From positions 1,029,504 to 1,093,503 of the forward strand of contig OY282355.1 in NCBI GenBank assembly GCA_958295525.1: a DNA stretch of 64,000 bases. The letters are read 5' to 3'. The stretch's first letter is position 1; every line of letters begins with the position of its first letter. Both the position numbers and the translations under genes were made by a program. Below the pieces are notes generated by a model. The model had not been told where the DNA came from, did not search any database, and was given only the letters and a program-made list of their open reading frames with translations. This DNA comes from an uncultured Dehalococcoidia bacterium (lineage in GTDB: Bacteria; Chloroflexota; Dehalococcoidia; Lucifugimonadales; Australimonadaceae). Shown here one piece after another: positions 7,883-15,145 of the stretch.

Positions 7883-9859
7883 ATGCGCCCTAACGCAGCC
7901 TCGCCGCTCACTGCCCGCCTTGTCGGCCACATCCGCGCCAATCGTCTCACGCTGCTCATCACCGCCGCCGGCTTGCTCGGCGCGACGCTCGTTCTCGCCC
8001 GGCAAGTTACGTACGGAGTAACCATTGGCTACGACGGCGTGCAGTACATCGCCGCGGCCCGAAGTCTTTTGGAGGGAAACGGGTTCACGAATTACGACGG
8101 ACGGGCGTTCATTCTCCATCCTCCGCTGTACTCTTCCACGCTTGCCGGAGCGAGTCTCGGCCTGTTCGATATACGGAACATCGCGGGGCCGCTGAACGCG
8201 GCGGCGTTCGGATTGACCATTTTCGTTATGGGGCAATGGCTGCGGCGCAAGGGCGTGTCGCATTGGCTGATCGCGTGGGCATGCCTCGCCGTCGCGTTCG
8301 CAGCCTCGCTTACTCGCTTCGCGTCAGACGTTCTTTCTGAGGCGTTCTTCATCTTATTCACAGTAGCCGTCTTGGCGCAGACGGATAGTTATATGAGCGC
8401 GAATAAAAAATCATCGCTAGTGTGGATGGGAACGCTCACCAGCCTTGCTTGGCTAACTCGCTACATAGGCGTCGTCGTTCCCATGGTTATAGCGGTGTTT
8501 CTCGCGCTCCAACCTGGGGTCAAATTGTCCGGCAAAGCAAAGCGCATAGTTGTCTACTGCCTGATTGCGTTCGCGCCTATGGCGATTTGGCTGACGCGAA
8601 ATGCGCTCGTCGCAGGGTCGCCCACAGGCGTCAGGCGTTCGGCGGATTACGAAACGGCCGAAATTTTGACGCGGATCATGGAAGTTATAGGCGGGTGGCT
8701 CATCCCCGGACCCCCTGAATTGGTTTACCGCTTCGTCGCTCCACTCGCGGCAGGAGCGTTTTTGCTCGCGCTTGCCCTGGCGGCGTTGAGAGCCGTTAGG
8801 CGAACGCGCAAGGATTGCGGCCAAGACGAATGGCTTCCGTTCGCGCTGAACGTCGGATTCGCTCTTGCATTCATAATTACGCACGTCTCGCTAATTCTTT
8901 ACAGAAACCCGCATGGCATCCAGGAGCGGCATTTGCTTCCGATATACATCCCGCTTTTATTCGCATCGGTCTTGGCCATAGATAAGTTTTACAAGCGCGC
9001 GCAAGCGAAAAGTTCGCTCAGGAGCGCCGGCAATCCGGCGTCGGGCGGAAGTTTGCTTCCCAGGAAAGCGCGCGAAGCCGGAGCCGCAACCGTTTTGGTT
9101 GGCTTGATTCTTCTCTCGTGGTCGGCCTGCAACGCCGCGCTCACCATCGAACAGATACGGGACAACAACGAGGGCGTCGATATCGGTTATTCGGCTCCGG
9201 CATATGTGAAGTCCGAACTAATCCGATATGTGAAAGATACCCCTCTTACAGGCGGAATGGTAAGCAATGAAGCCTACGCTGTCTATATCCATACGGAAAA
9301 ACCTGCCCTGTGGATAGGTTATCCGGTGGGCGGGGATACTCTTGCGAAGGTCGCCTCCGATTTGGACGATGGGACGCACATCGCTTTCTTCTACTTCGGG
9401 AATTATCCTTATACGGCGAGCCAATTCAGAGCACACTCGGGCTTTGAGACGGTCGCCAATTTCAACGACGGAATTCTTCTGCGGGTGAACAAACAAGCGC
9501 AGAGCAATTTCTCATCCGTCTACGCGGCCTTCGCCGCCCGCGAGCCCGCCGCCCGCTCCTTCTACGACCTGTATCTTGATGGCCGAACGCTCACTTACGC
9601 CAAGTCGCCGTGCGCCCGCGAGGACGCCGCCGCGCGCTTCTTCCTGCACGTCACGCCCGTCAACGCGGACGACTTGCCCAACGACCGCAAGCGTCACGGC
9701 TTCGATAACCTCGACTTCTCCTTCGAGCGCGGGGGCGTTCGATTAGACGACGCCTGCCTGGTCAGCGCTGCTCTCCCCCCCTACCCCATCACCGAGATCA
9801 GAACCGGCCAGTTCGCGGACGGCGCGCGCTTGTGGGAGGCGAACATTCCATTCCGCTGA
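7883..9859 (+). CDS. GT39-like membrane glycosyltransferase with C-terminal FFLH module, copy 2
   Basis: A 658-residue paralogue of the flanking genes. The N-terminal region has about ten hydrophobic helices; the first extracytoplasmic loop holds IGYDGVQYIAAARSLLEG, matching the acidic catalytic loop of GT-C enzymes. The middle part is more diverged from copy 1 than the two ends. The C-terminal module (9518-9856) is very like the one in copy 3, with YDLYLDGRTL, the two cysteines, RFFLHV, GFDNLDF and RTGQF. The upstream frame begins at 7703 inside the previous gene; the ATG at 7883 is chosen because the promoter box lies just before it and the protein then begins like its paralogues. Confidence 0.8.
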   Translation: MRPNAASPLTARLVGHIRANRLTLLITAAGLLGATLVLARQVTYGVTIGYDGVQYIAAARSLLEGNGFTNYDGRAFILHPPLYSSTLAGASLGLFDIRNIAGPLNAAAFGLTIFVMGQWLRRKGVSHWLIAWACLAVAFAASLTRFASDVLSEAFFILFTVAVLAQTDSYMSANKKSSLVWMGTLTSLAWLTRYIGVVVPMVIAVFLALQPGVKLSGKAKRIVVYCLIAFAPMAIWLTRNALVAGSPTGVRRSADYETAEILTRIMEVIGGWLIPGPPELVYRFVAPLAAGAFLLALALAALRAVRRTRKDCGQDEWLPFALNVGFALAFIITHVSLILYRNPHGIQERHLLPIYIPLLFASVLAIDKFYKRAQAKSSLRSAGNPASGGSLLPRKAREAGAATVLVGLILLSWSACNAALTIEQIRDNNEGVDIGYSAPAYVKSELIRYVKDTPLTGGMVSNEAYAVYIHTEKPALWIGYPVGGDTLAKVASDLDDGTHIAFFYFGNYPYTASQFRAHSGFETVANFNDGILLRVNKQAQSNFSSVYAAFAAREPAARSFYDLYLDGRTLTYAKSPCAREDAAARFFLHVTPVNADDLPNDRKRHGFDNLDFSFERGGVRLDDACLVSAALPPYPITEIRTGQFADGARLWEANIPFR

Positions 9860-10292
9860 CGGGCAAAGGGGGCGAGATTCCCGCCTACGCGGGAATGACG
9901 GGCAACGGGATACGAGATTCCCGCCTGCGCGGGAATGACGGGGCAATGGGATACGAGATTCCCGCCTACGCGGGAATGACGGTAGAGGGCAGGAATGACG
10001 GGGCCCGTAGGTTCCTGCTTTCGCAGGAATGACGCGGCGCGTGGGGCGCTTTGGAGACGGGGCGCATTGCGCCCCGTCCGGGGGCGGGGTTCCCGCCTAC
10101 GCAGGAATGACGGTAGAGGGCAGGAATGACGGGGCCCGTAGGTTCCTGCTTTCGCAGGAATGACGCGGCGCGCGGGGCGCTTTGGAGACGGGGCGCGTTG
10201 CGCCCCGTCCGGCGCTTGGGCGCCTCTGGATTCCCGCCTACGCGGGAATGACGGCAGGAGGAAGCATCGTCGTTCCCGCGCAGGCGGGAACC
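9860..10292. repeat. Palindromic repeat array with a 122-bp tandem duplication
   Basis: This stretch has no gene. It contains about nine copies of the TTCCCGCCTACGCGGGAA family. Segments 9959-10080 and 10090-10211 are near-identical 122-bp direct copies; each contains two diverged palindromes and a second, longer GGGGCGC...GCGCCCC palindrome. The last copy (around 10272-10292) is in the opposite orientation, directly before the next promoter. Confidence 0.88.
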
Positions 10293-10305
10293 TCGCCCCT
10301 GCTGC

Positions 10306-10311
10306 TATACT
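10306..10311 (+). promoter_or_regulatory. -10 box TATACT, leaderless type
   Basis: TATACT ends ten bases before the ATG at 10322, in the same arrangement as upstream of 5880 and 7883, with no ribosome site. Confidence 0.6.
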
Positions 10312-10321
10312 CGCCCGCGCT

Positions 10322-12379
10322 ATGAACAACATCCTCCCGCGCCTTCGTCCCGGCCACCCCGCGCTCTTCATCATCGCCGCCGCCTTTCTCGGCGCTGCGC
10401 TCACGCTCGCCCGGGAGGTTTCCTACGGGCCAGGATTCGGCCCCGATCAGTCCATCTACGTCGAAACCGCCCGCAACCTCCTCAGAGGCGAAGCCTTTAC
10501 GCAACTCGACGGAAACCCTTACGTGCTTTATGCCCCGCTCTATCCCGTGCTGCTGGCCGCCGCAAGCATCTCCGTATTCGACCCCAGAGACGTCGCCGGC
10601 CCGCTCAACGCCGCAGGGTTTGGGTTACTCATTATTGTCGCCGGCAAGTGGCTCTGGAACCGCCTAGAGTCGCGCTTCCTCGCCGTATGGAGCGTCCTCG
10701 CCGTCGCTCTTTCCCTTCCCCTCGCCCACGCCGCATCCATTGTGTTCCCCATCGTTTTTTTTACGCTGTTCGCAACGCTCGCGCTCATCAACACAGACAA
10801 CTTTTTTCGAGAGAATCGACGTTCCTCTCTCATATTGGCCGCAATGTTTTCCGCCCTTGCCTGGCTCACGCACTACACGGGACTCGCGGTTGTCGTCAGC
10901 GTATCCGCGCTGCTGGCCGCTCATCCGCAATCGCCGCTCTCCGAAAAGGCCAAGCGCATCGCTTCCTATGGACTTGCAGGTTCGACGCCAATAGCAATTT
11001 GGGCGCTGTGGATCTTTTACCGAACCGGAGAATTCACAGCGAACAGGCGGCCTGTGGACTACTACTTGCCAGAGTTGGCGCGCGACGTCATCGCGGAAAT
11101 GAGCGAATGGGCGTTCATCAACCTTTACGTCGGCAATCTCCGCCCGCAATCGGAGATTGAGCGGTGGCCAATTGCGTTCGCGCTCACCGCCGCCGCCCTC
11201 ATTGCGCTCTTCAGCGGCGTCTGCTGCGGAATAGCGCGCGCTTCCATCCTACGCCGACCTTTGCATAACCCGCCGTCATCTCCCCGCAGGCAGGGTTCCG
11301 GCGAACTCGCAGCGCCGCCTCTCATGAACAGCGGCATGGAAACATGGGCGCGCTGGAGCGCGCTTTTCGTATTCGGCGGATTCGCTGTGACCTACCTCTG
11401 CCTCTATCTCGTCGCGCTTATGGCAGGCAGCACGTGGAGCGGAGCGCAACCCAGGCACCTCCTTCCCATCTACCTCCCGCTTCTCATCGCGGCGACGATC
11501 GCTCTCGACAGATTCCTGCTCTTCCTGCGTAACAACAAACGCCCATTCGCTCTTGGCGCGCTGCCCTTTCCTTTCTCTCTCGCAAGCCTTGCGATGGCGG
11601 TTCCGGCGCTGTGGCTTGCCCTCGCCGCCGCCTTGCAGCCGGTCGCCATACGCAACGCCAACGCCTACGGCATAGCCAAGTGGGACATAGGCTTCTACAG
11701 CCTGCCGCGTTACGTGAATTCAGAACTCATCGAGCATGTCCGCGATCAGCCGCCAGGGGCCAACGTCTACTCCAACGCGCCATGGACGCTCAACCTCTAC
11801 GCTCCGCGCAGGCCGCCTCCGCGGCGTCTCCTTCGTATGATCACCTCCTTCCCCCCGTGGATAGCGACCGCGCCCGACGGCGCATCCGTCGCCTGGTTCC
11901 ACGCCACCGGAGGGCCTCGCGATTACGACGCCGCCGACCTCCGGGCGACTCCCGGCCTGGAAGTCGTTGCGGAACTGACCGACGGCGTCCTGCTCAGCGT
12001 CAACAGAACGCACGACCCGCGCCCCGCCCGCCAAGCCGCCTACGACGCTCTCGCCGCCCGCGAGCCCGTCGCCCGCTCCGCCTACGACCTCTATCTCGAC
12101 GGGCGAACGCTCGCCTACGTCAAGTCGCCTTGCGCCCGCGAGGACGCCGCCGCACGCTTCTTCCTGCACGTCGTCCCGGTCAACGCTGACGACTTGCCCA
12201 GCGACCGCAAGCTCCACGGCTTCGACAACCTCGACTTCTTCTTCGAGCACGACGGCATTCGATTCAACGAGGTCTGCATGGTCAGCGCCGCTTTGCCCCC
12301 CTACCCCGTCGCCGAGATCAGAACCGGCCAATTCGACGGCAACGAACGCGTATGGGAGGCGAACATTCCCATTCCATGA
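10322..12379 (+). CDS. GT39-like membrane glycosyltransferase with C-terminal FFLH module, copy 3
   Basis: A 685-residue paralogue of copies 1 and 2 with the same plan: hydrophobic N-terminal two thirds, an acidic first loop (FGPDQSIYVETARNLLRG), then the cysteine-paired module at 12038-12376. It has an extra hydrophilic insert around residues 305-340, where the DNA includes a Pro/Arg-rich stretch (SSPRRQGSGELAAP) that looks like an in-frame relic of a palindromic repeat of the type found between genes. The enzyme would transfer a lipid-linked sugar outside the cytoplasm, possibly to envelope glycans or proteins; the acceptor cannot be read from sequence. Confidence 0.8.
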   Translation: MNNILPRLRPGHPALFIIAAAFLGAALTLAREVSYGPGFGPDQSIYVETARNLLRGEAFTQLDGNPYVLYAPLYPVLLAAASISVFDPRDVAGPLNAAGFGLLIIVAGKWLWNRLESRFLAVWSVLAVALSLPLAHAASIVFPIVFFTLFATLALINTDNFFRENRRSSLILAAMFSALAWLTHYTGLAVVVSVSALLAAHPQSPLSEKAKRIASYGLAGSTPIAIWALWIFYRTGEFTANRRPVDYYLPELARDVIAEMSEWAFINLYVGNLRPQSEIERWPIAFALTAAALIALFSGVCCGIARASILRRPLHNPPSSPRRQGSGELAAPPLMNSGMETWARWSALFVFGGFAVTYLCLYLVALMAGSTWSGAQPRHLLPIYLPLLIAATIALDRFLLFLRNNKRPFALGALPFPFSLASLAMAVPALWLALAAALQPVAIRNANAYGIAKWDIGFYSLPRYVNSELIEHVRDQPPGANVYSNAPWTLNLYAPRRPPPRRLLRMITSFPPWIATAPDGASVAWFHATGGPRDYDAADLRATPGLEVVAELTDGVLLSVNRTHDPRPARQAAYDALAAREPVARSAYDLYLDGRTLAYVKSPCAREDAAARFFLHVVPVNADDLPSDRKLHGFDNLDFFFEHDGIRFNEVCMVSAALPPYPVAEIRTGQFDGNERVWEANIPIP
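12038..12376 (+). other. FFLH module, C-terminal domain of glycosyltransferase copy 3
   Basis: A 113-residue module shared by five other places: 7467-7805, 9518-9856 (plus strand) and 15167-15505, about 15506-15862 and about 15863-16243 (minus strand). Ordered marks are AREPVARS, YDLYLDGRTL, a Cys after SP, RFFLHV, a DLP turn, GFDNLDF, a second Cys, LPxYP and RTGQF. Cysteine pairing outside the cytoplasm is likely. I do not recognise the family. Confidence 0.75.
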
Positions 12380-12650
12380 CGGGCAAGGGGGGACGGGCAA
12401 GGAGGCGAGATTCCCGCCTACGCGGGAATGACGGGGCAAGGGGGCGCTTGCACGCCTCTGGATTCCCGCCTACGCGGGAATGACGGTAGAGGGGCGCTTG
12501 CGCGCCGACTGGATTCCCGCCTACGCGGGAATGACGGTAGAGGGGCGCTTGCGCGCCGACTGGATTCCCGCCTATGCGGGAATGACGGGACGGGGGGGGG
12601 CTCCCAGTAGGTTCCTGCTTCCGCGGTCTAGGGCGTGGCGCGTGGGGTGA
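12380..12650. repeat. Palindromic repeat array
   Basis: Five copies of the TTCCCGCCTACGCGGGAA palindrome in one orientation, spaced by about 45-50 bp of related sequence containing GGGGCGCTTGCGCGCC. It continues into a partial copy of the longer composite unit near 12640. No gene is supported. Confidence 0.85.
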
Positions 12651-12782
12651 TTTGGAGACGGGGCGCCGCGCGCTGCGTATGAGGGCGCGCTTCCCCCAGG
12701 CAGCGCGCCGTTCGCCCCGCAGCGCAGTGGGGTATCCTCAAGCCCGCCCCGCACGCACGCAAACCCTACACGGAGACTGCCG

Positions 12783-14099
12783 ATGTCCGTCCCCTACGCC
12801 TCTAAAGTGTTTCCCGCGACAACCGCCGTCAACGACGCCGGACGCCTCGAAATCGGCGGGTGCGACGTCGCCGACCTCGCCCGCGACTTCGGAACGCCGC
12901 TGTACGTGTTCGACGAGGCGACCCTGCGCGGCCAGGCGGAGGGGTTCCTCCGCGAGTTCCGCTCACGCTACGCCAACAGCCGCGTTGTCTACGCCTGCAA
13001 GGCGTTCATCAACGTTCCGCTCGCGCGCTACCTCGCGGGGCTGGGGCTCGGCTTCGACGTCGTGTCGGGCGGCGAGGCCGCGGTTCTGCGCGCCGCCGGA
13101 GCGGACATGGCGACGGTGGACTTCCACGGCAACAACAAGACGCCGCAGGAGATCGCGCAGGCGGTCGAGTGGGGCGTCGGCCATTTCGTGATCGACAGTT
13201 TCCACGAATTGCGTCTGCTGAACGAGACGGCGGGCGCGGCGGGGCGCGTTCAGCCCGTTCTCATCCGCGTCTCGCCTTCCATCGACCCGCATACGCACCG
13301 CCTCACCACCACCGGCGTGCTGGACAGCAAGTTCGGCTTCCCCATCGAGACGGGCGACGCGGAGGAGGCCGTCCGGCAGGCGATGGCCGCCGCGAACCTC
13401 GACCTGCAGGGGCTCCACTTTCATCTCGGCTCTCCGATCTTCGAATTGGAGCCGTACACGGAGGCGACGGAGCGCGTTCTGCGGTTCGCGGCGCGGATGC
13501 GCGAACACGGGATGGAACTCCGGCGGTTCAGCCCCGGGGGTGGGTTCGCCATCGCTTACACGGAGGACGACGAGCCGCCGTCCATCGCCGCCTATGCGGA
13601 GGCCATCGCCGGCGCGCTGACGGAGGGCTGCGCCGCCAACGGCCTCCCGCCGCCGGAACTGACGATCGAGCCGGGGCGCTCGCTCTCCGGCCCGGCGGGC
13701 GTCGCGCTCTACACGGTCGGCGCGATCAAGCGCGTGCCCGGCGTCCGCACCTACGTATCGGTGGACGGCGGAATGGGCGACAACATCCGTCCCGCGCTCT
13801 ACGGCTCACGCTACGTCGCGGTCGCGGCGAACCGCGCGAACGCCCCGGCGACGGAGACCGTCACCATCGCGGGCAAGTATTGCGAATCCGGCGACGTGCT
13901 GATTCACGACGCGCGACTCGCGCCCGTGCAGGCGGACGACCTCATCGCCATCCCCGCGTCCGGCGCCTACGCGCCTTCTATGGCGAGCGTCTACAACCTG
14001 AACGGACGCCCGGCCATCGTTATGACGTCGGAGGGCGAGGCGGCGCTGCTCCGCCGCCGCGAAACCTACGAAGACCTTATCGCGCAAGACGCGCTCTGA
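12783..14099 (+). CDS. lysA: Diaminopimelate decarboxylase
   Basis: A 438-residue PLP enzyme of fold type III that decarboxylates meso-diaminopimelate to L-lysine, the last step of lysine synthesis. The PLP lysine lies in VYACKAF (about residue 73). HGNNKTPQEI, GLHFHLGS, the glycine loop SPGGGFAI, EPGRS and the substrate-contacting CESGDVL are all in place. The ATG at 12783 is preceded by GGAGACTGCCG. HolB follows after three bases, so the two are probably cotranscribed. Lysine and threonine pathway genes also occur at 20-22 kb. Confidence 0.95.
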   Translation: MSVPYASKVFPATTAVNDAGRLEIGGCDVADLARDFGTPLYVFDEATLRGQAEGFLREFRSRYANSRVVYACKAFINVPLARYLAGLGLGFDVVSGGEAAVLRAAGADMATVDFHGNNKTPQEIAQAVEWGVGHFVIDSFHELRLLNETAGAAGRVQPVLIRVSPSIDPHTHRLTTTGVLDSKFGFPIETGDAEEAVRQAMAAANLDLQGLHFHLGSPIFELEPYTEATERVLRFAARMREHGMELRRFSPGGGFAIAYTEDDEPPSIAAYAEAIAGALTEGCAANGLPPPELTIEPGRSLSGPAGVALYTVGAIKRVPGVRTYVSVDGGMGDNIRPALYGSRYVAVAANRANAPATETVTIAGKYCESGDVLIHDARLAPVQADDLIAIPASGAYAPSMASVYNLNGRPAIVMTSEGEAALLRRRETYEDLIAQDAL

Positions 14100-14102
14100 T
14101 CG

Positions 14103-15110
14103 ATGCTGCGGCTTCACGGCCAGGAACTCGCCGTCCGAACGCTGGAGCGCTCCCTCGCCGAGGGGCGGGTGCATCACGCCTATCTCTTCGCAGGCCCCGC
14201 GCATTTGGGAAAGACGGCGCTCGCGCTGCAACTCGCTCAAGCGCTTAACTGCACGGGCGAGGATCCGCCTTGCGGGGCGTGCGCGGCCTGCAAGCGCATC
14301 GCGGCGGGAACGCACGCCGACGTCCGCGTCGTCGCAGTGGATCCGCAAGCGGCGGAGGGCCCGCGCACGCTCATCGGCATCGGCGCGGTGCGCGAAATCA
14401 TCAACTCCGCGCATCTCCGCCCCTACGAAGGCCGCGCCCGCGTGTTCATCATCGCCGACGCTCACCTGCTGAGCAACGAGGCCGCCAACGCGCTCCTGAA
14501 AGTTCTGGAGGAGCCCCCGCCCGACGTCGCGCTCATTCTCCTCTCGAGCGCGCCTGACGGCGTGCTCCCCACCGTGCAATCGCGCTGCCAAACGCTCGCG
14601 TTCCGTCCGCTGCCGACGAGCGACGTCGCGCGCGTTCTGCGCGAGGAGCGCGGGGTCGGCGCGGAGCAGGCGGAGACGCTGGCGCGCCTCTCGCGAGGCT
14701 GCGTCGGCTGGGCCATCGCCGCCGCGCAGGACGAGACGCTCTACGCCGCGACGCATCAGCGCATAGAGCAGATCGCGGACGCCATCGAGGGCGGCTTGGA
14801 GGCGCGGTTCGCCTACGCCGCCGAACTCGCCCGCCGCGCCGAGCGCGACCGCGCCGCTGGCCGCGACGAACTGCTCCTATGGCTCCGCTGGCTCCGCGAC
14901 GTGATGCTGGTTCAGCAAGGGCAAGGCGAGCGCGTCGTCAACCTCTCGTGGAAAGACGCGCTCGAACGGCACGCGGCGGCGTTGCAGCCGGCGGACGCAG
15001 TCCGGTGGGCGCGGGGCGTCATTCGGGCAATCGAGGCGATGGAGCGCAACGCCAACGTCCGCCTCGCCATCGAGTCGCTGATGCTCGATGCGCCCGCGCT
15101 GGCGGCGTGA
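14103..15110 (+). CDS. holB: DNA polymerase III clamp-loader subunit delta prime
   Basis: A 335-residue AAA+ protein of the replicative clamp loader. It has a P-loop-like GPAHLGKT at about residues 31-38, a zinc-binding cysteine cluster (CGACAACKR, with the earlier Cys in NCTGEDP) and the sensor region NALLKVLEEPP followed by SRCQTL. The order matches DnaX/HolB proteins, and the length and lack of a tau-like tail favour HolB. The start lies three bases after lysA. No tmk is adjacent, unlike many genomes. Confidence 0.88.
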   Translation: MLRLHGQELAVRTLERSLAEGRVHHAYLFAGPAHLGKTALALQLAQALNCTGEDPPCGACAACKRIAAGTHADVRVVAVDPQAAEGPRTLIGIGAVREIINSAHLRPYEGRARVFIIADAHLLSNEAANALLKVLEEPPPDVALILLSSAPDGVLPTVQSRCQTLAFRPLPTSDVARVLREERGVGAEQAETLARLSRGCVGWAIAAAQDETLYAATHQRIEQIADAIEGGLEARFAYAAELARRAERDRAAGRDELLLWLRWLRDVMLVQQGQGERVVNLSWKDALERHAAALQPADAVRWARGVIRAIEAMERNANVRLAIESLMLDAPALAA

Positions 15111-15145
15111 GGACGGCGGTCGCGCAAGGCTGCATCCATGGATGG

